Of a stretch of DNA of 64,000 bases, positions 1 through 11,300 are shown piece by piece. Source of the stretch: Motacilla alba alba. Its lineage: Eukaryota; Chordata; Aves; Passeriformes; Motacillidae. Within the stretch, counting starts at the first letter, position 1, and each line of letters starts with the position of its first letter. The position numbers and the translations under genes are program-made. Under the pieces are notes generated by a model. That model ran no database searches. It worked only from the letters and a program-made list of their open reading frames with translations, and was not told where the DNA came from. The stretch lies in assembly GCF_015832195.1 (NCBI RefSeq), contig NC_052020.1, positions 5,586,254 through 5,650,253 of the forward strand, written 5' to 3'.

Positions 1-30
1 CAGCCCCTCTCCTTGCAAGAGACCCAACAG
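1..30 (+). CDS. HIPK3: HIPK3 coding exon (3' end only, cut by the window edge)
   Basis: The first 30 bases end in AACAG followed by a GTGAAA splice donor at 31. Read with two bases left over at the end, they encode S-P-S-P-C-K-R-P-N and the first two bases of a serine codon. The C at 1480 completes that serine, and the next exon continues M-S-D-D-E-Q-E-S. This junction matches my recollection of the human HIPK3 tail (SPSPCKRPNS followed by MSDEEQESS). HIPK3 is a nuclear serine/threonine kinase of the CMGC/DYRK group. The kinase domain is encoded upstream of this window, and this exon belongs to the low-complexity serine-rich region behind it. The short length alone would not be convincing. 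The fit in phase and sequence with the next exon is what supports the call. Confidence 0.85.
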
Positions 31-1479
31 GTGAAAACTCAGGCTCCTTGCAGCAGAAAGAAAGATCTTGGTATACAGCAGGCCCAGTTGATAATGAAAA
101 ATGCACAAGTTTTGTTATGTTGCCAGCTGGTGAGGGTAAATGATCTGTTTAAAAATTGATTCGCCGGCCTGCAGTTGCACAGCACAGACTGCTCTGTTCT
201 TGTCCCTAACAGATCTGTCTTGCTGCACTGGAAGCTTTCAGAATACTGAATGAATGGTGTTCACACAGAAAATACAAACATGTTGCGTACAACTTCCTTT
301 GGAATAAAAATCTTCTAGAGTTGCAGGCTTAAACAAGCCTAAGTAGTATGTGACAGATTTGGTCACCACATATTTTAAAATTTTTGCATCCTCTGGTTTT
401 CCCATTGTGTATCTGGTAATCTTTAATGAAATTCATGCCTTTTTTCTTCTGCTAAAAGTAAGGCTCACTTAGGTGAACACTTGCTGTGAGCAGCTTTTAA
501 ATGTTTTTATCTTCACTGCCTCATGTCTAGCTTGAGCCTTCAGCAGTTTCATGGTGCAAAATGAATTCTAATTAAGGTCCTAATGAAAAAAGTTCATTTA
601 GAATAATTAAAGATTCTATCAGAGCATGTATTGACAAGGAGGTGGAACTCTGGGTCTGCATCAGGTAGTCTTACTGGCTGGTAGTTGACGCTGTCAGTCC
701 TTTGATATTCTTTAATATCCAAACATTCAAAAATTCAGGTAAGTTTTTATAAAGACCTACTTGATTTTAGGGTATTTTCTTTGAATTGTAAGGAGCTGAC
801 CTGTAATTTAACTCCCCATGCTAATTCAACTTTGTCAATAGCAGGGGAGTGTGTTGGATTCTGGTTTCAGTAGCATTCTACTTATATTGAGTCACATAAC
901 TAGCAATTCTAACAAAAAGTTAATGATATAGAAGTACAATTAATTGTTCAGTAGTTGCCACATTGTCACTGTTTGTTACTTGCAAAAAAACTACTCAGAA
1001 TTCCTGATTCTGTTGGTTAAATCTTCAGACTTTTGTGCTGGCCCTCATAGTGTCAAAGTACTTTTCTACTTTTCACAAAAAGTTAATTTTCATAAGTGGT
1101 TTTATTTGTGATGTCCTATTTTAAACAACATGCAATAAGGACATGTTGCATGAACTCTAAAAGCACTAAAGGACTTGACCATGCATTTAGGCATTAGTGA
1201 ATTCACTGCTGTTTCTTGTATGCTTAAAGTTAATCATGTATTCCATCAATTTTTAATATAAAGAAGTTGTCTCTTTTCTTTGAGCCTTGCAATTTATGGG
1301 TAGGATGAGTTAGAATATCTGTGCTTGTGTAATTACAATGCATCATTTTTATCCACCTTTGAGCAATTTCACTTTAAATTATAGTAATTTCACTATAAAA
1401 TTAATGTGTTAATTTAAGAAAATGTGCCTCTATCATTGAAATCTCTTTGCTTCATTGCAATACTTTTATTTTTTGACAG
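31..1479 (+). other. HIPK3: HIPK3 intron
   Basis: AT-rich intron between a GTGAAA donor at 31 and a TTTTTTGACAG acceptor ending at 1479, with a T-rich tract just before it. It is a phase 2 intron: the codon is split after its second base. I see no repeat element, RNA gene or additional exon in it. Confidence 0.85.
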
Positions 1480-1715
1480 CATGTCAGATGATGAACAGGA
1501 AAGTGGATGTGATACAGTGGATGGTTCCCCAAGCTCAGATTCCTCAGGACACGACAGCCCCTTTGTGGAAAATGGCTTCGTAGACAATAACAATAAAAAT
1601 AAGGAAGCAAGAGCCTCAGTTAACTCTGAAACCAAATCAACAGTTTGCACAGTAGTGGTACCACCCATGAGACTTGAAAACAGGTTACATCTTGAGGAAC
1701 AGATGGTGAATACAG
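1480..1715 (+). CDS. HIPK3: HIPK3 coding exon, acidic/serine-rich C-terminal region
   Basis: The exon is 236 bases. Its first base completes the serine begun in the previous exon, 78 codons follow, and one G is left over (phase 1) before a GTGAGT donor at 1716. The protein begins M-S-D-D-E-Q-E-S-G-C-D-T-V-D-G-S, contains D-S-S-G-H-D-S-P-F, then V-C-T-V-V-V-P-P, and ends at M-V-N-T. Recalled human HIPK3 has the same order: CDTVDGSP, SDSSGHDSPF, VCSVVVPP and a segment ending MANT. The region is acidic and serine-rich and probably disordered. In the HIPK family it lies in the C-terminal regulatory part behind the kinase domain. An open frame runs on into the intron to 1753, but the strong donor and the in-phase join to the next exon show that this extension is not coding. 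GC content is moderate, unlike the last exon. Confidence 0.96.
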
Positions 1716-1996
1716 GTGAGTTAGTTCAGGTGTTTTTCTATGCCAGTAGATAAGAATTGAAGTTTCAGTATTTATTCAATATGTTTATTCACTATATGCA
1801 TATGAAAATTTTGATCTGCTCATACACCTGCTAATCAGTAGTAACCACTCCCAAACAGTGCTAGGGTTTGACTTTAATTGGTGTATTGTATTATTATTTC
1901 TCCCTGCATGCTTAAGCAAATGAAGCCTTGTCTAACTTTTGCCAGAAGAGAATAGTGACAACAAAAGCATAACATTGTTCATTTCTTCCTCGGAAG
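1716..1996 (+). other. HIPK3: HIPK3 intron
   Basis: Short phase 1 intron from GTGAGT at 1716 to an acceptor ending TTCTTCCTCGGAAG at 1996, with a good pyrimidine tract. An open frame that starts at 1939 crosses this acceptor by chance and encodes nothing upstream of 1997. Confidence 0.92.
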
Positions 1997-2124
1997 ATGC
2001 TCCGTGCCAGCCACTGAGAAAGGGTCGGTCTGTCCTGGGGAGAATGAACCAGTCTTCTGTGGTGGGGAACCGTCAGCAGAAACTGGCATCAGCATTCCAT
2101 CAGCACCATGGAAACTTCAGTCAG
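1997..2124 (+). CDS. HIPK3: HIPK3 coding exon
   Basis: The exon is 128 bases. Its first two bases (AT) join the G at 1715 to give aspartate, and 42 codons follow, ending in frame with F-S-Q before GTATGT at 2125. The protein runs D-A-P-C-Q-P-L-R-K-G-R-S, then G-N-R-Q-Q-K-L-A-S-A-F-H, then N-F-S-Q. Recalled human HIPK3 reads DSICQPLIKGRS, GTRQQKLTSAFQ and NFSQ at these positions. This basic, glutamine-containing stretch leads into the C-terminal Ala/Gln/His-rich tail. The acceptor was chosen because it restores the conserved D-x-x-C-Q-P-L join. Confidence 0.96.
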
Positions 2125-3761
2125 GTATGTGCCCTCGCACCCAACAGGCTCCAAACGTGGAGTTGGAGAAGCTGAGTTCCCAACTGAATGCTCACAGTTT
2201 CGGTTGCTGTCTGTGGCAGCTGCAGGTTTTCAGCAGCTTGATGAAAGAAGTGTTCAAATCTTGAAAAATGGATTTCAACTGACTGGGCAAGTCATAAGTA
2301 TCTTTCATTTTGGGTAATTTTATTAACACGGCTGACTCTATTTAAAAAAAAAATAACAGAAAAGCCACACTGGGAAAATTGTCAATGCTTGCACAGTATC
2401 AAAACACGAGACGAAAAGCAAAATATGTTAGCATTTATTATTCCTACATCCAAATGCTAAAATACTCCTAGTATGCAGTTAAAATCTGCAGCTGTATCTC
2501 AGTGTTGTTCTGTCAGTAGTGTGCATGAAGATCTTTTAGTTTGAGTATCCAGAGGTGAGATAGAGCTCAGCAAACCCAACTATTTCTTACCTTTGCTGCC
2601 AGGTAGTGAAGCTGGAGGGGAGATGAGATTGTGATTGTTGTTCCATCCAATGTTAGAAGATACCTAAAGCTAATTTAAAAGTTACTTTTATCATTGCCCA
2701 ACAACACAGCAAATGTGTCTGCTGTGGCTGAGGACTGAAGTTGACACGTGACATCAAGCTTAAGCCCCTTTTAATTAATTATCTTGGAGCTGTAGCTGCA
2801 TTGAGCTTTTGGTTAGATAGCTGTAGGTGCATTAATGTTAGAGCAGTACCTGGTTGTGTAAGTCTTGCAGAGAAACTGTGAATATTGTCAGTTAAATGCT
2901 AAATGAAAGCATGCTATATGTAGATAAAAGGATTTAGCAATAATGAGTTGAATAGTTTAGATTGAAAGAAACATTTGGGTGGGTGAAACAGTCTCCCCTT
3001 CTGCATGATTATGCAAAAGGATTGGTTTAATTAATTCTAAGCAAACCTTAATATGATCAGCATGGTATTAATTTTTAATCTCTTCAGTGTCTGCAGCTCC
3101 TCAGCCTCTTGGCAGAAAGTGCAGAACATTATTTTCATTACAAAAATTTATGCTGATCCTTCCTTCTTTGGTAGATGCCCTGTGTAGTTTGAAGTCTGCA
3201 TCATTTAAGAGGAGTAATTGATTTTTAGTCTTTTCTCTTTATAACTGTTAATGATTGCCACATCTTCCTGTGATCATAGACCTAGACTTCTGTTTGCCTA
3301 GTTGTCTCAGATATTTTTCAATCCGTTTATTATTTTTTCTGCTCTCCTCTAAAATTTCTCTCCTATTTGTCCTCTTTGTGCCTCATTATGGTGCCCAAAC
3401 TGAGTGCAGCACTTCCAATTGATGCCAAGCCAGTGCTGAGTAGAGTGGAATAAGCACCTTGCTCATGTGATACATGGTATTTCTGTTAAAACAGCCCAGC
3501 ATGGCATTTTATCCTTTTTTTTTTCCCCTTTGCAAGAGCATTAAAATAACTTGTGTTCAGTTTTCCATCTCTTATTGTCTGTGCTGCTGCCTAAATAGCT
3601 AATGTATCTTTTTTTTTTTGTTCTGGCATTTAATAAACCCCGTCTCTATATTCCTCCCGATTTTAAGTTGACTAGTTTTAGCGCATTCTCCTCCATTTTT
3701 CCCCTCTCTGTGCTCCGTTGATGGCTAAGCCCTGCCCGTTTCTCTGTGTGTGTGTGGCCAG
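2125..3761 (+). other. HIPK3: HIPK3 last intron
   Basis: Phase 0 intron from GTATGT at 2125 to GTGTGTGTGGCCAG ending at 3761. It is AT-rich. Its second half carries an old antisense CR1 fragment, listed separately, and T-rich runs near 3517 and 3608. I see nothing else in it. Confidence 0.92.
3290..3560 (-). mobile_element. Ancient CR1-type LINE fragment, antisense to HIPK3
   Basis: The + strand reads like the reverse complement of an old CR1 or L3-like LINE. Landmarks in the expected order are TCTGCTCTCCTCTAAAATTT, GGTGCCCAAACTGAGTGCAG, CCAGTGCTGAGTAGAGTGGA and CTGTTAAAACAGCCCAGCAT. I recall the matching elements from CR1/L3 consensus sequences. Divergence is high and no reading frame is intact. 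It lies within an intron and is antisense to the host gene. The ends are approximate. Confidence 0.8.
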
Positions 3762-4214
3762 GTCCAGCACTTCGCCTCGGGGCCGCAGGAGTGGAACGGG
3801 AACTTCGCCCCGCGCAGGCAGCAGCAGCAGCAGCCTTTCCTGCCCGCCGCCGTGGCCGGCCCCGCGTTCTCCCTGCCCCAGGGCAGCCCCAGCCACCTGC
3901 CGGGGAGCTCCCACCTGGGCGGGCAGCCCGCCATGCTGCCCTACGCCTCGCCGGCGCCCGTGGCGCACCTGCTGGCCTCGCCCTGCGCCTCCGGAGCGCT
4001 GCTGACGCACCCGGCCTACGGCCTGAGCCACGCCAGCGGCATCGTGCACCAGGTGCCCGTGGGCATCAACCCCCGCCTGCTGCCTTCCCCCGGCGTGCCC
4101 CAGACTCAGTACAAAGCCCTCTTCCCGCCCCACTCCTACGTGGCCGCCTCGCCCGCCGCCTACGCGGCCTTCCCGCTGAGCCCCACCAAACTCGGCCAGT
4201 TCCCGTTCATGTGA
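3762..4214 (+). CDS. HIPK3: HIPK3 last coding exon with stop codon
   Basis: The exon is 453 bases: 150 codons and TGA at 4212-4214. It begins V-Q-H-F-A-S-G-P-Q-E-W-N-G-N-F, then has R-R followed by five glutamines, H-L-G-G-Q-P-A-M-L-P-Y, P-V-A-H-L-L-A-S-P-C, G-I-V-H-Q-V-P-V-G and N-P-R-L-L-P-S-P, and ends F-P-L-S-P-T-K-L-G-Q-F-P-F-M. Each block matches recalled human HIPK3, which ends LSPTKLSQYPYM. HIPK1 and HIPK2 end differently (LSPTKISQYSYL and LSPAKVNQYPYI), so the paralogue assignment is firm. This is the alanine-, proline- and histidine-rich tail of the kinase. Compared with the human tail as I remember it, the glutamine run is longer and a block between G-S-P and H-L-G-G is shorter. 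Base composition is strikingly GC-rich, with third positions almost all G or C, while the flanking intron and UTR are AT-rich. Confidence 0.97.
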   Translation, partial: VQHFASGPQEWNGNFAPRRQQQQQPFLPAAVAGPAFSLPQGSPSHLPGSSHLGGQPAMLPYASPAPVAHLLASPCASGALLTHPAYGLSHASGIVHQVPVGINPRLLPSPGVPQTQYKALFPPHSYVAASPAAYAAFPLSPTKLGQFPFM

Positions 4215-7200
4215 GAGCTCGCCGCGTCGAGGAGGAGTTTGGTTCCAGAAGAAACATGGTGTTTGTTACATATTAGCCATGGCACAACAGGAAAATTATT
4301 TTTTTGAATCATGTAGACTTGGGTGCAATTTAAACAACTCTCTGAGCTTTAAAAAAAAAAAACAAACTCACTTTTAATGTGTTTTGCACATTTGGTATAA
4401 CTTGTCTTTGGTCATGTTATCTTCTTATATAGTAACTTTAGACAGGTGACTTATGGGAGCAGAAGTCTGGTTTTGCTCCTGCTATTTTTTATAAAATTGC
4501 CTTCTAACTAGTGCAAGACACGTCTACATTTGGGAAGCCATTCAGTGTACAGAACTAGAGCAACAGATGCACATGTGTCAGCAGTACGGTGTAGAAGTAA
4601 CTCGTTTGTGTTGCGTATCTTGGTGTTTAAATGTTGAGTCACTTATCTAAAAGTTGAGCTGTTGTTCTTCACATTGCATGTGTCTTTTGCATGGGCAAAG
4701 AAAAGGCCTAAACATTGCTCTTAAATGTTGTTGTCCCAATAATCTCAGCTGCATTGTAAACTGTTCCCACACATAGTGCCTTAAATATTTGAGGTTGTTA
4801 ATGTTATTACTTATTATAAATGTTGAGGACTGCAGCACTTAAAAATTCAGATCTGCTGATTTTTTGATAGCGTAATGCTCATTTTGGGTTTTGTGTGGTA
4901 TTATTTTAGTATTGGGTGTATTTTCCTGATTGAGAAGGCAGCATGTTTTGCTGTAGCCGAACTTTGCTGTCTTTTTTTTCCCCCCCCAGAATGATCTAGC
5001 TTCAGGACAGGACTTTAGTAGTGCTTAAGGAAAGTTGATTCAGTAGCTGTTGAGTAGTGACACGCAAGACAGTATTTCATACTGGTAAATGGAACTGCAA
5101 TACGACCTAAGTAGTTTATTTTCAAAGTGTTTGTCTAATTGGATATAATAAAATGTTTAGAGGTGAGGTAGGCATGACTGACTAGCTAATGAAAGGAGCA
5201 GCCAAGCGCTCATTGATCCATGATGTGGTTTCATCTTAGCTTGAGCAAACCATGCAGTATTTAATAACTAGTAGCAGAATATTTACTGTTGAAGCTTGAA
5301 AAAAGATGTGAGTTCTTTGTGTGCAATCTTTCATTTATGCATGGGAGAGATTTTAGTCTTTTTACATGAATAGTATTTGTTTTAGCCTGTTGTGGGTGTT
5401 TGCTTATTTAATACATTCCGTCAGGGACGTAAATTACATGCTTTTTGCATTATTATTATTATTTTTTTTTTCTCTCCTTAGGAAGTGTGTCTTTTCGTTT
5501 TTTGTTTTGTTCAAATGAAGTTGCTTTTGCAGCACCAAAGACTTAATCATCCATTTCCTATAAAAGGTAGCTACTTTTTCATAGACCTCAAGTATACTGT
5601 AGTGTAGAGATGGGATTTATGGAAGGTATTAAGCTGAGGCTGTGTTTTAGCTTATGGGCAAGTAATAAATTGTATCATTTATCTTGAATGTATCATAGAT
5701 AAGCTGCTATATAATGATTGCCACTTCAGATAGCTGTGAAATTAGGTGATTAACTAGTTCTTTCTTAGCCTTCTAATTTCTGTACAAGTCTAATTACATG
5801 AAATAGAAGCTGGGGTTTGGGTTTGGTTTATTTTATTTTTTTTTTTAATTTTTATTTTGTTTTCATGTTTGAAGTGTCGTAACTACTATACTGTAAATGA
5901 TGGAAGATGATTGCATATGTTTTTTGGGGTGTGTTATTTGCATCAGTATTTTATCTCCATTAACTTTGAGCTCATCACTGCATATAAGTGGATGTATTAA
6001 TGTAACTTAATTTTTTTTTATGTTTTCATATTGGCATTGTGTAGACACGTAAGAAGCTGCATCTTGCAGGCTTGACTTAACTTTTTTTAAAACAAAATCT
6101 GGAATACAATCCTTGCAATGTTGACTGGAATAAGAGTGCAAAGCATTTGAGTTTAACTCTGTCAATAAGCTAATAACTGGTGATCTTTTTCTTTACTCCA
6201 CTAACACAAGCAGTGTTTTATTTAATGAATGTCTGAATGAAATAAATGTGCCTACATTTGATTTATTTTTTAAGTAATAACTAAGATACAGCAGTATTAG
6301 AACAAAAAAAAAAAAAAAGAGAAAATACCAGCAGTACATTTTTAATCACACTGAAAATTAAGAAACCTAATTTTTCCCAAAACTTTCGATGTTTTTAGTA
6401 ATCAACTCTATGCATTTTGTACAAGTGTGTGTGTATATAAAGTATACATTAGCAACTAGGCGTATCCTGATGAATTTGAAATCTTACCAACACGTGTGTA
6501 AAGCCTGAACATGGGGAGTCAAATTGGATGTCCACCTTTACCACTTCAAACTCGTGCTGTTTTGTGTTCACTCCCTTTCTTTGGTGCTCACTCCATTGCA
6601 GGCAATGGACACACCAAGAACCACCAATGCAAACAGAGCACATCGATTTTTGTATCGTGGTAACAAAAAAAAAAACCCAACCCAAACAACAAAAAAACCT
6701 GCTTTTTCTTTTCTTCTTTTTTTTTTTTTTTTTCCTGGGGCCACGGGGATCATCATGGGTCTGATGTATTTTCTGTACTTTCTTTTTACTGTGCTTAAGG
6801 TTTGGAGCTGACGTGCTTGTTGAATTGACACGGTTCTCTGTGTATCACCCCAGTGTCCTGCCCTATGCAGGGAAGGGTTGCTGGAAACGCTCCCCAAATT
6901 AGATCTGCTGCTCTTTCTTTGTATCGTAATCTTAGAAATGTCTGCATTTCAAAGAATGAAATATCTGGGATCCTGTCACAGCTTAAATTCAACACACCAG
7001 GTGACTTTCCCCCCTCCTCCCGCAATGTACTCTGAGAGAACAGACTCTTGTCTCTGCAAGTGTCTGGGGCCCATCTGCAGAAAAAAAAGCTTTCAGAGCG
7101 AGGGCCTTTTCTGTGAAAAAAGTCATCCCCTGAGAAGCATTTTTACACAATACCGTTTTAATGCCTTTTTTAAATAAAACACTGCATGACGATGGAATTG
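4215..7200 (+). other. HIPK3: HIPK3 3' untranslated region (end approximate)
   Basis: An AU-rich stretch of about 3 kb directly after the stop, a length similar to the human HIPK3 3'UTR as I recall it. Candidate poly(A) signals AATAAA lie at 5147-5152, 5664-5669, 6241-6246 and 7174-7179. The last is followed by GT-rich sequence and is my choice for the main end. A further ATTAAA at 7759-7764 would allow a form about 0.6 kb longer. The region has many U-rich tracts, an A16-type run near 6303 and a T run near 6719. It contains exact 8-base matches to the target sites of miR-19 (4383-4390), miR-124 (4776-4783) and miR-9 (5534-5541). Confidence 0.8.
7174..7179 (+). terminator. HIPK3: Probable main HIPK3 polyadenylation signal (AATAAA)
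   Basis: A canonical AATAAA about 2.96 kb after the HIPK3 stop. GT/T-rich sequence follows around 7240-7280, as expected for a downstream element. Earlier AATAAA hexamers at 5147, 5664 and 6241, and ATTAAA at 7759, are alternatives. Transcript data would be needed to rank them. Confidence 0.5.
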
Positions 7201-10200
7201 CATATCTGCATATTACTTTAATTTGCAAGGTTTTATATGAATTTCTCGTGTTCAGTTTTTAACTTCAGGGTGTTTTATTGGTCAAATATGCTACTGTATT
7301 AACTCCTCTTTTTTTGTTCTGTTTTAATTTTTAAATTTTCTGTTTTTACTGCTAATTAATGTGGTTTGTGTTAAGTAAAAGTTAAATCACACTGCAAGCT
7401 GTAGGAAGACTTGTTCTAGAAACACCCAGTGATAGAGACTTGATTAATGAGGTTGAACTGTTACTGTTTAACAATTTGTAGACTTGTGGCTTTTTTTTTT
7501 TTTGCTTTGGATTTCTCTGCTACACTAGTTCGCCATGTAGCAATTGCACTGTGCAATATTACAATATGAGGACTGGGAAAATTTTTTATGGATGTAATGT
7601 CTCTTACAGTTTGCGATAGTATTTCTTTCTAGTTCTCAGTGATTTAAATGTGACCAAGCCTTCTGTACTTTGTCACAAAAAGCGGGTTTTCCAGGTGACT
7701 ATTTTGGTGAGTGTCAAAATAAGAATTTATGGTGTATTACTGTCAAGATTCACTTTGAATTAAAATATATATTGCAGCAGATGACTTCTGGTGGCTTTTA
7801 TTTTGTCGCTGTGTTACATGAAGGCAAAGATGATGAAAATTCAGCGAGAGGGCTCTAAGATTCTGATGTGATCATTCAGCTGAGCTTCTTTTTGAAATTT
7901 TTAATTTTGTTAGCTTTCAAGGCTTGCTTCAGAGGGTCTTGAGAAGCCATCTTTTGTGCAGCCACACCTCGAAGGCTCTTTGTTCTGGATGTCCCACTTT
8001 TACAACCTCAGAGGAAGATGATCTGGCCCAGATACCAGCAGCCACCTCGCTGCTGCTGAGCTTTGTGCCAGGCTGGTGGCAGCTGCTGCTGGGCCAGCAG
8101 GAAGGTGCTCCTGCTGCCACAGATGGCCCCACATGGTCAGTGGCTCCAGATGGCCACCTGCTATGGACCAGACGTCCGTGGAAGGCACATTTGGCCGTGC
8201 TGTTGTCAGCCAAATGTGCTCACTCTGCTGTGGGGTTGCAGTGCTTCCCAAACCTGGTGGTTGGGTGCACGCACGTGCTCGTGGGGGGATGGTTTCTGTG
8301 CCTAGCGCTGCGTTTTAGGGTCAGGCAGAAATGAAATGTAAGAGACTGAAATGACAGTGCAGTGTATTTTTGATGCCAGAATAGTTGCGAGTTGACAGAA
8401 AGCTTTAAAGTGCTAAATGTAAGGATCAGGTCAGCTCCTGGTAAGATCTGATGAGGATCAGATCCTGCTGATGCAGCACTCACTCTTCAGTGCAGTTGGT
8501 CACAGTGTCTGCAAAGCTTTTCCTGCAGCTCTGTGCCTCAGGTGATGTGTAAACACCTCTGTCCAGATTTTGCAGACACCTGTGGCTTCAAAAGCTGCTT
8601 CCTTTCCCTTCTCTACAGCTGGCCTCATGTATTGTTGACTTTTAAATGCATACTGGTATCTAGATCCCACTTTTCCCACAGCAAATAGGGCCCCTGGCTC
8701 GGTGCATTTCACACCCTCACTTCTGGCAACATCTCACAAACAAGGAAAGGCAGCCTGAGCCTTTCAAAGTGAATACTCTGCCTGTGAAGTCCTTTCTGTT
8801 CTTGCTTTCTGTTAGAAATGATGTCCAGCTGTCCCCTGTGTTCTGTCCCGTCCTGTGGACAGGCAGTTAAAGAGGAAGAGGACTTACACATAACTCTCTT
8901 TATACAAACACTGGTTTAAAATTTGGAATTTCCCCTGTCACTAAATGCAAAGTACAGGTTTGCACTGCAGTGAAGATGGCAAATTCATTCAAGGCAAACC
9001 TTCCAGAGTCGATGGGGCTGTCACAGGCAGGACAGAGGGGTTCAGGGTGAGGCTGTGTTGTCTCAGAGTGAGTTAGCCTGGCTTTCCAGCTGGACAGATG
9101 ATCAGTCTCTGGGAGGCAAGAGAGAAGCTGCTGTGTGGTACAGCTCACCGAGCAGTGCTGGTGGTTGTGGTGGAGTCACACTCAGTGCTGCAGCTCATGC
9201 GCGCTGTGAAGCTCCTGTAGGGGACTGAGGGCAGCCCAGGTGGAAGTTTTGGGAGGGCTGTGGGCAGTGCTGCTCCCCACTAGAGAGCTGTACCTGCCCT
9301 ACGGGCCTGTAAAGTTCAGCAGGAGCTGTCTGAGCAGTGCAGAGCTCTGGGAGCACCAGGGGAAGGCTGCAGCCCCTCCTGCATCTCCCCGCACTGTGAC
9401 TGGGACTGTCCTGCTGTGCAGGAAGGCTTATTAAGTCATGGGGAAGGTTTGAGGGTGATTAATGTTAATTACATCTTCCTGCCTTCCACCTGGAGGAAGG
9501 AAGTTGCATTTTCTCTCTCAGGAGGGGTGGGTTTGTGCTCCAAGCAGGTTCAGATAATTCTACTTGCCCTTGTCCTGGGGAACAGCACTGAGTATGCTTT
9601 GTTAGAATAAAAAAGCTTTATGCTGCGAGGATGAAATACACATTTGGATGGATTCTTCTCCTTAGACCCTGAAATGGCAGGCTGGGAACACCTACAGCCT
9701 GTTGGCAGAGGTGCCTGGAGGCTGGGCTCCATTCTGTGCTTGTGTTTGGGGAGCGAGGTTTTCATGAAAATGGAAAATGCCAACTGTTCTGCTGCAAAGA
9801 GATACCATGGCCTGCCACCAGCTTCGCAGAGAAGTCACTGCCTGGCCACAGTCCCTTCTCATCCGTGAGTGAAATCCTCATCTTATGGGTTCCCTCATAA
9901 AAAGAAGCAAGACTTGGGATGCTTGCAGTAGGTCTAGTGCAGGCAAGGCAATTTTGGAGCTGGAAAAAAAAAGAAATCAAACAACCCAACCCAAACAGAT
10001 TAGAAAAGTTAAATTTAGAAAGTAGCTAACTACAGTTGTTTGGTAAAACCCCAGTGATTTTTCAGTAGCTGTAAAAGATCCATTCCTCATTCTGGAAAAT
10101 ACACATTTTTAAAATCCTTTGTAACAACAACTCAATCTGCTATTTGTATTTTCTACATCATACATGCACACACACGCTGTAATGGAAAATTAAGAGAAAA

Positions 10201-11300
10201 CCATAATGCTTGAGAGCTAGACTGAAAGAAGTGCTGTGAAAATTACCTTATTGATGGCTCTATTACGAAGCCGAGTTCTGTCAAAACCTAGAAAAATAGG
10301 AAAACGAGGAGACGAGGTTTGTGCGGGGCTCCCTGAAGGTGCCAGCAGAGGGCCCCTCGCTAAACGTGCTGGCCCTGGATTAGGCAGAGTGATGAGCGAG
10401 CTCCATTTCACTATAATAATCATAAACTGCCATCTTTGCTCTGGATAATCGCTAGCAGTCATCAAGGGGAAGCTAATTTTGCACGGAATGAATTAGTGAT
10501 TTGGGGGGGAAAGCAAAACGGTGGAAATGGGACAGCATAATTGCGTTGGTGACACCGGGAGCGCGCTGAAGCAGTCAGATAAATGTGTAATTATGGGTTG
10601 TCAGGGCTTTGGATGCTGCCAGCGGCTGGGTACCAGGGTGTCGAGCTGTGTCTGGCCCATGCTGAGGTTTGCTCCACCTGAAACCTGACTTCTAAGAATT
10701 TCTCAGCACGACAACTTCCAGCAGAGCAGGATTCCTGGGAGGCTGGGACAGCTTTCCTGCGTGCAAACAATGCCACAGCCTTTCAGGATCGGCTCTCGGG
10801 GTCCTGGAGCGTGTTGTGCCCCAAACCCACCTTTGCACTGCTCCACCATCAATGCCTGCTGCCCGCAGGCATGGTCTGGGTCTGCAAGAATTCATGGATG
10901 AAGTTTAGGAAAGAGACGATACCAGAATAAAGAATCCACGCGGCTTCTGCTGCAAGCAGGACTTGGAGTAAAGGCTGAATGGACTGCCTCAGCGCTGGGT
11001 GTGACCGTGACCGAGGCAGCAGCTGGGGCTGACCCCTCTGCTGTCCAGAGTACATTTTAAAGCGAAACAGAGAGGATCCTCTCTGTCTTGGAGCTTCCCT
11101 TCGAGTCTGGGTGTATGAGCCCCATCCCAGCCAGGGAGGGAGTGATGGAGCGAGCACAGGAGAGGGGCGACCAGAGAAGACCTCCCCTGTGTTTTTTGCA
11201 CAGCGGCTGGCTGAGGACGTAGCTGCCACTTTGGTCGCCTCCTGCGGTACCCTCGAGCTCCTTTACTCCCAGAGCTGCTTCTGCACCCGCAGAAATGCTG
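7201..11300. other. HIPK3 to KIAA1549L intergenic region
   Basis: About 4 kb with no convincing gene. The first 0.6 kb may belong to a longer HIPK3 3'UTR. From about 7.9 to 9.8 kb it is moderately GC-rich, with many short open frames of low-complexity or cysteine/tryptophan-rich peptides that look like chance. A CA-type microsatellite lies near 10162-10175. From about 10.2 to 10.6 kb the sequence changes character, with several unique CG-containing motifs in AT-rich DNA, and could be a conserved regulatory element (see findings). No LTR or LINE was recognised. Confidence 0.7.

Noticed and set aside
3678..4133. 151-codon antisense frame over the last HIPK3 exon
   Set aside because: Shadow of the GC-rich coding exon. 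The sense frame matches HIPK3 along its whole length.
1..4214. HIPK1 or HIPK2 instead of HIPK3
   Set aside because: The C-terminal ending and the SPSPCKRPN, CDTVDGSP and VQHF..QEWNGNF blocks fit HIPK3. The recalled tails of HIPK1 and HIPK2 differ. The neighbouring gene also fits 11p13 synteny.
7924..8334. 136-codon frame in the intergenic region
   Set aside because: No recognisable domain, no promoter, and equally long overlapping frames on the other strand. GC composition explains it.
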